A DNA stretch of 64,000 nt, taken from assembly GCF_032854445.1 (NCBI RefSeq), contig NC_088302.1:40058191-40122190 (forward strand), written 5' to 3'. This DNA is from Liolophura sinensis. Its lineage: Eukaryota > Mollusca > Polyplacophora > Chitonida > Chitonidae. Position 1 is the stretch's first letter; the number at the start of each line of letters is the position of its first letter. The notes under the pieces are model-generated. The model searched no databases, was not told the DNA's origin, and worked only from the letters and a program-made list of their open reading frames with translations. The translations under genes were made by a program, and so were the position numbers. Of the stretch, positions 1 to 11,463 are shown piece by piece.

Positions 1-23
1 AAAGCCAAAAACTTATTCCATAC

Positions 24-3000
24 CTTATTCCAAGAAAGTTAACTTGGAGCCAAACGTAGCACGCCATCAACGACATCACCGTACACGGGAATGCGAACAC
101 AAACCAGCTCGTGAAGTTTACACCTGCATCGTGGTTAAACAAACTGAGAGAAAATGTAAGACATCTGAAATCTAGGGATTGATTTATTTACTTATTTAAT
201 GCAATACGCAATGCTACAGAAAGTTATCCGGGAGAAGAATCCGGGAAGAAGCCGGTGGAATCATGTGATTCCTGTGACTTTGGCGCTGTTCGAGATTTTT
301 GTGCAAAATCTGCTAGTGGTGGCAGTGATGTAAAGCGATCGCAGAGAGTGAAACATGCGCTGTAAGCAGTATGGGCATGTTGTTGACATGAATCTAGAGC
401 TGAACCAACCAGAGCTTGCTTCCAACAAGCGGCTTCTTCAAACATGCACCAAATGTGATACCGATGTCATTTTACCTACCAGTTTATCTCTTAAACTCCC
501 ATGTCAACAAGTGTAGGAGTTTGACCCTTGAAGCTAAGCACATATCACTTCTGGTCAGGTAATGGGCGGAAACATTTGGGTACTCTCGGACGTATACAGT
601 TAAGATACCGCTCTTACACGTATCCCATGTGCCAATTTTTCTCTTTAATGCCACTGTCAAATCACCCGTCAATTTGCTAGGTGAAAGCCACCGGGTTTTT
701 TTTTTATTGATTCTTGAACAGAGCAGTGAACTCTTCAGTCAGCTTTGACATTGATTATATTATGTCGACTCGCCTGACAGTTCAATTCTTAAATACATCT
801 ATGAACTCTCTGATAAGTTTGTATACTGAATAACTGTTAACTCGTATGTCTGTTCAGCTGCTGAAAATATTTGTCAACTAAATACGACTACAAAACCACT
901 CGTCTTTTTAGCCCTGGAACACACCTGATGAAGTCCCAGTCAGTTTTACCCTTGTATACCATTCTCAACTCACCCAATAGCTTGTCCTCTGAACACCACT
1001 GTCAGCTCACCTTTAGGTATCAAAATGATTTATTTATTTATTTATTTGATTGGTGTTTTACGCCGTACTCAAGAATATTTCACTTATAAGACGGCGGCCA
1101 GCATTATGGTGGGTGGAAACCGGGCACAGCATTGTCCTTGTGTATCATAGCGGACCAACTGCCAACTCACCTGTCAGTAAGTCATTGAGCATCACTGTTA
1201 TGGCCCTTGCATATTATAGCGGACCTACTGCCAACTCACCTGTTAGTTAAGCCATTGGGCATCACTGTTATGTTGGTATGGTCCTTGCATATCATAGCGG
1301 ACCTACTGCCGACTCACCTATCAGTTTGGCCATTGGGTATCACTGTTGTGTTAGTATGATCCATGTCTATTATAGCGGACCTACAACCAACTCACCTGTC
1401 AGTTTGGCCATTGGGTATCACTGATGTGTTAGTATGGCCCTTGTCTATTATAGCGGACCTACTGCCAACTCACCTGTCAGTCTGGCCCTTGAATACCAAA
1501 TTTGGCCCTGTGCCAGTAAGTGTAGCCACGCCCCCGCACGTGGCAGCGTAGGCCACACAAAGCGTCATGCCTTTCCGTATGCCATCCAGATCGTTTGGCT
1601 TTGTTACTTGGACAACTGTTACGTCATAGCTGATCAGATAAAAACAAGGAAACAATTATCAGCTAACAGTAATGAGGGAATACTAATCGCTCATGACATC
1701 GCCAACAGGCGGAAGGCTTACGAAAACGATCCCGTCTAAGAAGGTCCCTATCAACCATGTAGCACTGTTGTTCATTCCTGCAATTGGCATGTCGTCTTTG
1801 GAGCCAAACTGTAAAGATGCGGACACGTTTTGTAGGAGAACAAACAACAATATCAATACACAAAAGATCAATATAGCAGGTGTAGAGTATAGCAGAATAT
1901 GTTTTACGCGGAAATAGGATCTCTGTGTCTTCAGAAAAAACCGGCCCGGATAGCACAGTTGGTAGAGCGTCCGCTTCGGGACCGGTAGATCCAGGATTAA
2001 TCCTTGATCGAGTCACACCTAAGACTTTAAAAGAGGAAGTTGTAACTTCCTCGTTTGGCGTTCAGCATGAAGGGGATAGTGCAACGACTGGTTGACCCGT
2101 ATCAGTATAATGGCTCGGGCGGGGCGGCTTACTTGCCTTCGGTAAGTCGTCTCAGTGAAGCAGCACTAAATAAAAGAGCGGTGGAAATCCGTCCTGCAGC
2201 AAGGAGGCACATTACACGTGCATGCACCCTAAGGATTCCTTCGTCGTCATATGACTGAAAAATTGTTGAGTACGACGTTAAACCCCAAGCACTCACTCAA
2301 GCACTCACTCTTCAGAAAAATTAAAACACAGGGTAGATGGGATTCAAAGAAACTCCGTTAAGGTGAGGTATTATATCATAGATAGCATGGGAGCATTACC
2401 TGTTTTCCCTTTTCTCATTAACTGGTGGCTTTCTTAGATTTATCATCTGGATGTGGCGAACTTCAGTTTCTATGGCAGAAGCACGACTTACGGAGTGTGA
2501 ATCGAGAGAGTTTTGGTCTGAAAGCGAACGAATATTTCTTAAATATACACTAATCGTTGAATTTATATAATCTCCAAAAATACGGAAAATACAATTTTTT
2601 CAATATTTATTACTGGTCAGCAAAGTTTTATTTAAATGACATGATAGAATTACATCGGCATTATACATATAATCAGTTTATTGTTTAGGTCAGTGATGCT
2701 TTAAAGCTTTGCTTTTTCTAAACCTTCCCAGACGTTCACATTATATTCGTTGATTTATTTCATTTCGCTGTAAATGAAACGCCGGTCATATGCCAGTGTA
2801 TTTCATGCAAATCAGTCATATCCACATTGCACTAGACACATCGCTGCTCGATAAGTAGTTGAAGACCCAATTCCTCAAAACTAGCCAGTGACATAGGAAA
2901 CTCACCCAAAGAGTCTTCTGTGGCCGTCACATTGCTGGTGCGAGTGGCGATAAGCTGCTCCACCACGGCTCTAGCGATGGGAACAATCATGGCCGTGGTG

Positions 3001-6000
3001 GCTGTATTACTGATCCACATGGAGAGGAAGGCGGAGGGCAGCATGAACCCGAGCATCAGCCTGAAACATACAAGGTAAGCCAGGACTGTGTTAACCAAAA
3101 GCATGGGTGTGAGCAAGTCAAACATCGACCTGTTACTGATCCACATGGAGAGGAAGGCGGAGGACAGCGTGAATCCCAGCATCAGCCTGAAACATACCAG
3201 GTAAGCCAGGAATGTATCAACGTGAAACATGGGTGTGAGCAAGTCAAACATCGACCTGTTACTGATCCACATGGAGAGGAAGGCGGAGGGCAGCATGAAC
3301 CCGAGCATCAGCCTGAAACATACCAGGTAAGCCAGGAATGTATCAACGTGAAACATGGGTGTGAGCAAGTCAAACATCGACCTGTTACTGATCCACATGG
3401 AGAGGAAGGCGGAGGACAGCGTGAATCCCAGCATCAGCCTGAAACATACAAGGTAAGCCAGGAATGTATCAACCAAAAACATGGGTGTGAGCAAGTCAAA
3501 CATCGACCTGTTACTGATCCACATGGAGAGGAAGGCGGAGGACAGCGTGAATCCCAGCATCAGCCTGAAACATACCAGGAATGACAAGCCAGGAATGTAT
3601 CAACGTGAAACATGGGTGTGAGCAAGTCAAACATCGACCTGTTACTGATTCATATTGAGAGGAAGGCAGAGAGCAGCGTGAACCGCAGCATCAGCCTGAA
3701 ACATATAAGGTAAGCCAGGAATGTATCAACCAAAAACATGGGTGTGAGCAAGTCAAACATCGACCTGTTACTGATTCAGATGAAGAGGAAGGCAGAGAGC
3801 AGCATGAACCCCAGCGTCAGCCTGAAACACATGTATACAGTGTGAGAAAGGAATGAATCACCCTGAAACATACAAGCTAGATGATCACAACATGAACCGG
3901 AAGCAAAGGTGTGAGCACGAAGTGCATCAGATTCAAACCTGTAAAAGAAAAGCGTCGAAATGAAACATAATGGTGAAGAAAAAAAAACAAATCACCCTGA
4001 AACACGAAGGAAGACAAATCAATCATCAGTCTAAATCTTGGTGATGAGCAAGGAAAGCATTACAATGAAACATAATAGAGAGCTAGAAAACATCAGCCTG
4101 AAACATACGCGCAAGCAAGTAAATCACCACAAGGGTGAGCCAGAAATGCATAAACCTGAAATAGAGAGGTGAGTAAGTTATTAATGATCAGTCTGAGTCA
4201 AAAGAGTGATCAAGAAAAACCGTCAGGCATCAGCCTGAAACTTGACGGTTAACGCGAAGCACATCATCATAAGCCTGAAACATGTAACAGGAAAGCATTG
4301 GAATGAAACATAATGTTGAGAAAGCCTGAAACAAGGGACTGAGCAGGAAAGGCTTTTGAGGCATGAATGTGAACCAGAAAAGCATCACAGTGAAACACGA
4401 GAGTTAGCAGGAAAAACATCAACTCAAAGATGAGACTGAGCAAAAAAAAAAGGAACAAAAGAAAAAGCCCGAAAGTAAAAAAAACAAAACAAGGGCAGCA
4501 GTGTGAAACGTGAGAGTGAGCAAGGTAAATCGTAAGATAGAATATCATATCGTATTATAACAGACTATGTTTACAAATCAGTGACTTGGTAAAGATAAAT
4601 GGAACTGAGACAATATATACACAAACCATTTTGGTTCTGGCCCAACTAGTAGCAGTACCCTGAGTGCGATCCGCTTGTGGAGATTCCATCTCTCTACTGC
4701 AACGGCCATCATGAAACCGCCCACAAATAACATGTTCGTGTCCTATAAACCAAATGGAGATATAGGTAACTGAGCGAAACTCAAACCCCCAAAGCATTAA
4801 AGAACGTTTTTTTTTTTGTTTGTTTTTTTTTATACAATTTTGATTCCAGTACAGAAACATAAATCGAAACTAATACGCGGTTAATATCCATTTTTTAATC
4901 CAAATTACAAATTAATATAATTTTTGACATAATACACTCTTTACACGTACCTATAACACGTATAATTGGATTTAAACATGTAGCATGATCTAAAATGTTA
5001 TTAATATAAGAAATGCTATTTACAAATGCAAGCATTATTAATGACGTTGTTTCCAAATACCCTCAAAAGACATATAATGTTTTTTCAAAGGCAAAAAATC
5101 TGCAAATTACATCATTTTATAAAAACTTCTAACGTCTTAAAATTCTGGCAAAGCATTTGTCATATTGCGCCTGAGTTTAATGAACCGTGTCGTCGTCAGA
5201 ATATAATAAGAGGTATATCCCACCCTAACCTTGAGATATTCACGACTGATCTCACGAGCGTCAGCCACGCCCAGCAAGGGAAAGATAACCATGGGCAATA
5301 AAGCAGTCACCGGAAGAGGTATTGTCTCTGTCACCCAAAACACAGCCATGATTAAAAGCCCATAGGCTGCCTTATATTCCTGAAATAAAAATTTTGGTCA
5401 AAAAGAAGAAAATGCCAAACAATGTGTCACAATGTATCACCATTATTGTAGTCTAAACGCTTTGTATGGTGTCAGTTTTTGTCGCAGTGTATCGTCTTTG
5501 TCGCAGTGTATCGTCTTTGTCGCAGCGTATTATCCTGGTATCAGCGTATTTTCGTCACAATAAATCATCTTTGTTAGACTGCATCATCTTTGCCGCAATG
5601 TATCGTCTTTGTCGCAGTGTATCGTCTTTGTCGCAGTGTATCGGCTTTGTCGCAGCGTATCATCTTTGTCAGTGTATCATCTTTGCCGCAGTGTGTCATC
5701 TTTGTCGCAGTGTATCGTCTTTGCCGCAGTGTATCGTCTTTGTCGCAGTGTATCATCCTGTTATCAGTGTATCTTCGTCACAAAAAATCATCTTAGTTAG
5801 ACTGCATCATCTTTGTCGCAATGTATCATCTTCATCGCAGTGTATCGTCTTTGTCGCAGTGTACTGTGTTTGTCGCAGTGTATCGTCTTTATCGCAGTGT
5901 ATCGTCTTCGTGACAATCAATCCTCTTTGTTAGGCTGCATCATCTTTGTCGCAATGTATCATCTTTATCGCAGTGTATCGTCTTTGTCGCAGTGTATTGT

Positions 6001-6740
6001 CTTTGTCGCAGTGTATCGTCTTTATCGCAGTGTATCATCTTCGTGACAATCAATCCTCTTTGTTAGACTGCATCATCTTTGTCGCAATGTATCATCTTTA
6101 TCGCAGTGTATCGTCTTCGTGTCAATCAATCCTCTTTGTTAGGCTGCATCGTCTTTGTCGCAATGTATCATCTTTGTTACAATATTCCACCTTTTATCAT
6201 GTTTGTGTCGGTATGTCACCTTTTCCACGGTGTGTCGTCTTAGAGTCAAAGTGTATCATCTTCTCACAGTGCATCCTCTAAGATACAGCTATAATGAAGT
6301 TTCGAGTTTGAACTCTTTTATCGCTGATGGTATAAAAAGTCCTATTGCATCATGTGACCTGTCAAAACTGTCAGGGAATTATGTTGGATGACATTAAAAG
6401 TAGAATACACTGGCGTGATGTGGGTAGTCACGAGTTAACATCGCGCAGCGAGAACATCTGTATGTGGTAATACATGTATAGAGACCCACGTCTTCTATAC
6501 AAGGAAGGAGTTGTCATTAATCCTGATTACAGATATAGCCATACGAAACCACTACTTTGCTAACTGAGAGTTAAATTTAACAGGTTTAAGGACAATGTGT
6601 TTTTAACCCAATCTGAGTAAATCACTCACCTGACCAGGTAGACATAGCGGTAAGGGTAAGAGGAGTATAGGGGTAAGGATCACAACTAAGGTCTGTCTGA
6701 AGACCCAGAGTTCCCTCAACATCTGTCCCAGGGCAATCAT
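24..6740 (-). CDS. SLC13-type Na+/carboxylate (or sulfate) cotransporter, N-terminal half, six exons
   Basis: A plasma-membrane cotransporter that would move di/tricarboxylates or sulfate with Na+. Exons in reading order: 6740-6630, 5379-5230, 4742-4627, 3060-2906, 1615-1474, 143-24. All introns are GT-AG and phases agree at every junction, giving about 265 residues. Family landmarks: [12 protein letters not shown] in exon 1; [16 protein letters not shown] in exon 2; [19 protein letters not shown] in exon 3; [14 protein letters not shown] in exon 4 (the SNT Na+-site motif of SLC13/DASS); [14 protein letters not shown] in exon 5; [12 protein letters not shown] in exon 6. The ATG at 6740 follows an in-frame stop. 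SLC13 proteins are usually about 550-650 residues, so the second half lies beyond the left edge. Exon 4 encodes a probable glycosylation site (NVT) in its variable loop. Substrate type (NaDC, NaCT or NaS) cannot be decided here. Exons 4 and 5 border minisatellites made from their own splice junctions. Confidence 0.93.
1027..1131 (-). mobile_element. tRNA-like SINE family 1, 3' fragment
   Basis: Starts with the (TTTA)n complement of the tail, then gattggtgttttacgccgta and the cggcggccagcattatggtg block, and stops after the ccgggcaca block. Sits inside SLC13 intron 5 next to the donor minisatellite. Confidence 0.85.
1130..1484 (-). repeat. 78-bp minisatellite carrying the SLC13 exon 5 splice donor
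   Basis: Five tandem units repeat the 3' end of exon 5 plus the start of intron 5. On the plus strand the donor complement actcac recurs at 1165, 1234, 1312, 1390 and 1468, spacing 69, 78, 78 and 78. Each unit, read on the minus strand, has about 14 exon-like bases (ggccaaactgacag) followed by GTGAGTTGGCAG or a near match. The unit at 1468 is the one joined to the open exon. The spacer has an in-frame TAG just after the donor. Weaker related sequence continues to about 900, interrupted by a SINE at 1027-1131. Confidence 0.85.
1942..2308 (+). mobile_element. SINE family 2, full-length copy with target-site duplication
   Basis: A tRNA-like head (tagcacagttggtagagcg, then a ggtagatccaggattaat B-box-like block) is followed by a body with a ggaagtt-gt-aacttcc hairpin and the 3' block ttgttgagtacgacgttaaa, ending in (ACTC)n. 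It is flanked by a perfect 12-bp direct repeat tcttcagaaaaa at 1928-1939 and 2309-2320. Inserted in SLC13 intron 4, opposite to the gene. Copies of the same family lie near 20.7 and 41.5 kb. Confidence 0.9.
3005..3845 (-). repeat. 126-bp minisatellite carrying the SLC13 exon 4 acceptor and exon start
   Basis: Seven clear units; ctgatccacatgg-type markers start at 3010, 3136, 3262, 3388, 3514, 3645 and 3771 (spacing 126 except one of 131). Read on the minus strand, each unit contains a TGTTTCAG acceptor, about 55 bases encoding the first 18-19 residues of exon 4 ([17 protein letters not shown]), then intron-like sequence. 126 bp is exactly 42 codons and the frame stays open from 3587 through five units into the true exon. 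The 5-bp excess between units five and six breaks it. Only the unit at 2906-3060 continues into the real exon. Confidence 0.9.
3846..4530. repeat. degenerate older part of the exon 4 acceptor array
   Basis: Irregular copies of the core catcagcctgaaacata and gtgagcaag/gaaagcatc blocks recur every few tens of bases through SLC13 intron 3. They look like decayed sub-units of the neighbouring 126-bp array. The GTTTCAG acceptor core (ctgaaac on the plus strand) is retained in many of them. Confidence 0.6.
5464..6285. repeat. 19-bp minisatellite in SLC13 intron 1
   Basis: Around 40 units of tcgtctttgtcgcagtgta and variants (cat/cgt, cgc/tac, gca/aca). A variant block with ttgttag(a/g)ctgcatc recurs near 5571, 5796, 5927, 6060 and 6137. 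Three of those intervals are close to multiples of 19, suggesting a higher-order pattern. Long open frames across it reflect the repeat, not a gene. Confidence 0.9.
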
Positions 6741-6849
6741 CCCGAGAGTGGGTACAGACCCGTGTTAGGGTACGACTGCTGACACAGGTCCCCGGTGTTC
6801 ATATAGGCACGGTGATGTCAGACGGATGATCTTGGAGATACGTGAAAAT

Positions 6850-6892
6850 GAAATCTGCGCATGCAGAGAGTATCCCCTATATATATATATGT
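6850..6892 (-). promoter_or_regulatory. possible TATA element for the SLC13-type gene
   Basis: On the minus strand an ATATATATATAGGGG stretch (about 6876-6890) lies 140-150 bases upstream of the SLC13 start codon. That would give a transcript start near 6850 and a short 5' leader. The AT run could also be simple repeat, so this is only a candidate. Confidence 0.3.
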
Positions 6893-9579
6893 TACCCGTT
6901 GCAAATATGACGTGGCTGTTGTCAATATCAACCGACTGTGGGCGTGTCTTCAAGCCTAATATAATCTGTTGTGAAAAAGCATGATGCAAGATCGTAACAC
7001 GAATGAAGAATTTGTTTACCGCTCGAAACATCAACTTTTTTTTATTCTTCTTTATTCTTTCAGTTCAGACATGGATAAAGCAATTTTCCAGCTGGTACAC
7101 TGTTATATCAGGCGACTGCATTTACCACACATTAACTTCTCTAGCTTAAATGCTCTTATGTAGAGACCAACCAATATTTACCAAGGGGTGATGGGTGCAA
7201 ATGGAAATTTTTCACGGGAAAACCTTCCATTCAGTCAGTGATATTAATATTTTCGGAAAAAAGCATGGTCCTTTACGGCATGATCTTCATTACAAGGACT
7301 ACTGGTGGGGTGTTGGATATAGAAAAAGAGTTTGTGTTTAAAGAGCACAAAACCATGACAGGAATTCATATTTAAATTCAAAATTGTTCTTTTGTTAATT
7401 TTATTTAATTTTTATTGGAAATGACCACATCATCTATCTTTTATTGCGGTGAAAATGTAGTTTTATATTTTAAAAAGTCTGTAAAAATGTCTGGGAGGGC
7501 CCCCTATTTTGAAATGAAGAATAAATCTTTAATCCCACACCTGTTGCATGCTGTACTACCATTTTGACAAATATTGCTAGATTTTTGGGCTTAGAAACAG
7601 GCAGTCATTGATGTCTTGTGTATTGCCTCGTGAAAGTTTGATTCAAAATTTATGGCTCGTTAAACCACCTTTTTGCTGCCCTTTTGTACTGCGTATGCGC
7701 CAGTATTTTGTTGTTTGCGTTGCATGTGGGTGCAAAGAGGTGGGTGTCGAAAAAGATGGGGGCGAGGCGTTAATTTTTACATGCTTTATGTTTCATATTC
7801 GAATAATTTGTGTGTAGGCCATGGTAATAGAAGAAATTAAAGTTGTAACAGCTTTACTAACGCCTCCAGAAGTTTGGAAAGCATACCATTTTTAGGCTTA
7901 GTATATTGAACTTGGCAAGTTATACCATAAGTACGTTTTGACCAACATCCGCTTAAAAATGATGAAAAGTACTCTTCACTAGACAGATTGGCCAGGTTTG
8001 GAAGATCTGGCAGGATGATTAGGCAGGGAGATATCAACAGCAAAATAAGCAAACAAATATGAAAAATCAGCTCTTTTAGTTGGGAGCAAAACAAAATATT
8101 TGTGACAATCGTTATCAGAGAGCAAGTCGCACAAAAATGCGCTACAAATATTGACCATTAACCACGTTTGAAAGAGCCCTGTCTCCATTATCATCAAAAC
8201 GCGACTACGTGTGAACAACAATGATTGTGTTTGTTTAGAATATTGATGTTACGTCACTGTACACCGCTACACAATTGTACGGAAGTTAGAGAAGGCGTTT
8301 TCACACAACAATGGATATTCGACTACCTACTGCTGTTGTGTTGGCGACATCCTTAGATGTACGTGAGGTGCTCACATCTGCACCGCTAGCAACCCCTTAA
8401 CCTTCCCTGGTAACACCATTGATTATGTAAAAACAGGGTCTAAATATATCCTCTAAATCAGACAGACCTCTCTGCCCTTAACAAGGACACAGTTCAGCAT
8501 CCTCTCATCGCACGAATACAATGACCCACATGGAGTTCTTTTTCACGCTAAATAAACTGACATATTTGAATCTGGTACAGTGGTAAAAGAATCCGAGAAT
8601 AGAGTATATTATTAATTTAGATTAAGTTTTATTGACACTTAATCTACTGGCAGTATAAATGATTACCCCAAATGTGAAAGTATTAATCTTTCATTCTTAC
8701 GGATCAATCGCTTTATTTTTGTCTATAATAAAAATTGAGCATGGCCACAATTCTTCATTCAAAGAATTTCACTTACAATATGTTTGTCTGTATTGAATAT
8801 GTTCACTCATGTTTTTGCTACACATTTTTCTGCATTGCATCGACTTGCCAGTTCAAATCTTTTCAGTGGGGATTTTATACGCTTCGTTTTTTAAAAAGAA
8901 TTATGAACGTTGGCCTGATCATTGAACAACGTAAAAGTTTCTATGAAGTTTTTCTGTTAAATAACAATGAGCAGAGTTGACCTCGGATTCACATTTTAGT
9001 AAAAACAACGCTAAGCCTGGATATTTAGGATTAAGGCGCTAACACGCTATGTGTAATCCAGTTCAACAACACAGCGAAAGGACCCGAGGAACGAAATGGA
9101 GACACCGTTTTTCTCTATACCATGCAAAAATCTTGATCTTTATTTCAAATAAAGTCTTCACTCAGGAAACTTATGTCAAAAGAAAACATTTGCCATGGAC
9201 AGATATATGTGTATATCCCGGTCTTCACGATCACACTCGTGCTGACATGCGTAGTAACCTGCTTTTATAAATGAAATTCAAAAAGAGAGAAAATATTTGA
9301 TACATATATTTGAGACGTATGCATTGACATAGCTGAATAAAATGAAAAAGGCAAACATTTCTACTTTATACTAGAATTAAAGGCCTCAGGTATTACCAAA
9401 CGAAATCAGTTATAAGGTATGTGTAACGTCATTTTCACTTGTTCAGTTAAGTCTAATCAATTTCATACACTTCACCTTCCGAAGAAATACCCTTCAGAAC
9501 GATTTTAAAATTTTGTCAGCTGATACGTACATTGATCCATAATTGTTCTTCTTTAATTAAAAAAAATAGCACAGCTTAC
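6893..9579. other. spacer upstream of the SLC13-type gene
   Basis: AT-rich sequence with short open frames only. None shows a recognisable family motif or credible exon borders, and I see no repeat of note. Confidence 0.5.
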
Positions 9580-9677
9580 AACTTCATCTTTCCAAAATAA
9601 TTCCAGTCTACACCAGACATCAGAGAAGTTTGAGTCCTTCAGCCACTGGAACTGCCAGAACTCTGTGACTTTCTCAT
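9580..9677 (-). CDS. possible coding exon, unidentified
   Basis: A 98-base block with an acceptor TTATTTTCAG and a donor GTAAGC, open in one frame (phase 1 in, phase 0 out). It encodes 32 residues rich in Trp and Phe, including EFWQFQWLKDSNF and VWCRLELFWKDEV. The splice sites and non-repetitive composition favour a real exon, but no partner exon of matching phase was found and I do not recognise the protein. Confidence 0.3.
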
Positions 9678-10719
9678 CTGAAAATAAGAAATCTACCTCC
9701 TAATGCTGCTAAATATAAATTATGTTAGAATATAAAGCGTTTTGTAAAGAATTAAAGTTAGCGTGGTTGTAGCATGCGGCATGATTGTATGTATGGACAG
9801 TCGGTGGTTTACAACTGGCAATAGCCATAACTACTGTCTGAAACATGTCGTCCCGTCACATCAGTAAACCCTAAGCATACGTTCTTACTAAGTCTTCCTA
9901 CCACCAGCTTACAAGTATAGCCTTAACTGAGGTAGCCCTGGTCTTCTTGTCGCTTATCTACATTAACGTTATCCTATCAAGTACCAGATATATGACCGTA
10001 ATTAGGGTATTTATCACCTAGACACGTAATTTTAGACACATATTCATCCATAATTTGGATATATGTCATCCAAGGGTCAGAGGTCACCTTTGAAGATTAG
10101 ACATGTACTATCAGTTAGCATGTCAATATTACATCTTGTTGGTCAGTTTTTTTAATGTGACAGAAGTAGAGCGCATCCGTGAGTTAGTTAGTTAGTATGG
10201 CAAAAACGCATTGACGAAAACCTTATTCTTTTCTATGTGGCCGGAAAACAGAGTGTTGGCCATTTAGTTTCTGAATTCGAAGGATTACAGAGTTAGTTTG
10301 TCAAAATGTAAAGACTCCATTGTGATAGTGAGTTGGTGATCTGTTAATGTGCCAAATATGTAAAATGCTGTCCAGTTAGCTCGCTACTATTAAAATTTCT
10401 TAACTATTGTGACGGGGATAAAACGCATTTGTCAATTAAACATTAAACTTAAATTAAACTGAAACCAAGCAAACCATCGTTGATTTGCTGACAGTCAAGA
10501 TACAAGATCTCACGCTAAAGGCTCTATTGATAAGATTTATCTCTTCAAAGTAAAGTGCTACTTTACGATCCAGTAATTTTGTGCTTTTTAACACTCCGAC
10601 ACTAAGGTGACGAAACTCTCTACATCTGGCGAATCAACTGTTCAATCTGGTATGCTATACTGTCTGAATGGCTCATCATTCGTTCAGGGGCGCCGGATGC
10701 GGCTAAGCTCTTTTTCACA

Positions 10720-11150
10720 CACTTACCCTACACAATTAACAACGATACTCGAACGCCACTGCAAGATTTAGTCGAGATAAGTCGAGACAAAGACGACAAC
10801 GCGACATTGCAACGAGATTCCTGCGAGACTTCAACAACATTCAGTCGAAAATCTTAAGTAAATCTCACTTCAGAACCTCGCGATTTTCGTTAAATCGCCA
10901 GCCCTCGTCGAATCTCACTTGCTCGTTCATTTGTCGTTCAAATCTCGCATAGTGGATTAACTCTCGACTAAATATCGTCAGAATGTCGTCTTTATTCTTG
11001 TCAGAATCGAACGATGTCAAAATAATTGATCTGTTGGTCCAAACTAATGCTAATTTTACGAATGAAACTGGTCTTTGATGTTTATTTAATATAAAATAAT
11101 TGATCTGTTGTTCCAAACAAATGCTAATTTTACGAATGCAACTTGTCTTT
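10720..11150. repeat. CGA-rich block with a 74-bp-spaced direct duplication
   Basis: 10760-10990 is rich in tcga/cgac words unlike its surroundings. It is followed by two copies of an approximately 56-base segment (aataattgatctgttg ... gctaattttacgaatg) at 11021-11076 and 11095-11150. It may be a relic of an unidentified non-autonomous element. Confidence 0.5.
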
Positions 11151-11316
11151 GGTAATTTAACTTTGGATGTTGTTTCCTTTTTTGACGGACTGAACTGTGA
11201 TTTGGATGCTTCGCTTATTCATTAGCTTGATAAGCCAGTAAATGTCGAAGGTATTCTCATGAGAGTAAAGATCAAGAGATTACAGTGATTATGTATTGAG
11301 ATGGAGTAAAACTTAC

Positions 11317-11463
11317 TTCCTGGCGAAGGTTTGATGGATCGTACTGAGCGTCAACACCACGGCTATCCAACAGTGAACAGTTGTTAATATAAAAAATATA
11401 GACCTGCCTAACTGTCTCCGACATCAGAATAAAGATTAAAACCAGAGCAACAAGTACGTACAT
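11317..11463 (-). CDS. possible signal-peptide or membrane-segment exon, unidentified
   Basis: Two readings compete. One is a 95-base exon 11411-11317 (acceptor GGAGACAG, donor GTAAGT) encoding a hydrophobic segment with LTTVHCWIAVVLTLSTI. The other starts at an ATG at 11463 and gives a leader-like MYVLVALVLIFILM. The GTAAGT donor is good, but no downstream exon could be linked with confidence. Confidence 0.2.

Noticed and set aside
1942-2000. A genuine tRNA gene
   Set aside because: The tRNA-like promoter boxes belong to the head of SINE family 2, with full SINE body and target-site duplication; no complete cloverleaf was seen.
2832-3587. A 251-codon open frame on the minus strand as one repeat protein
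   Set aside because: It is the true SLC13 exon 4 fused to minisatellite units. A splice acceptor at 3060 and donor at 2905 define the real exon, and phases fit only that.
5466-6281. Several overlapping frames with repeated Val-Tyr-Arg-Leu-Cys-type peptides
   Set aside because: They occur in multiple frames of a 19-bp minisatellite; a period not divisible by three gives open frames by composition.
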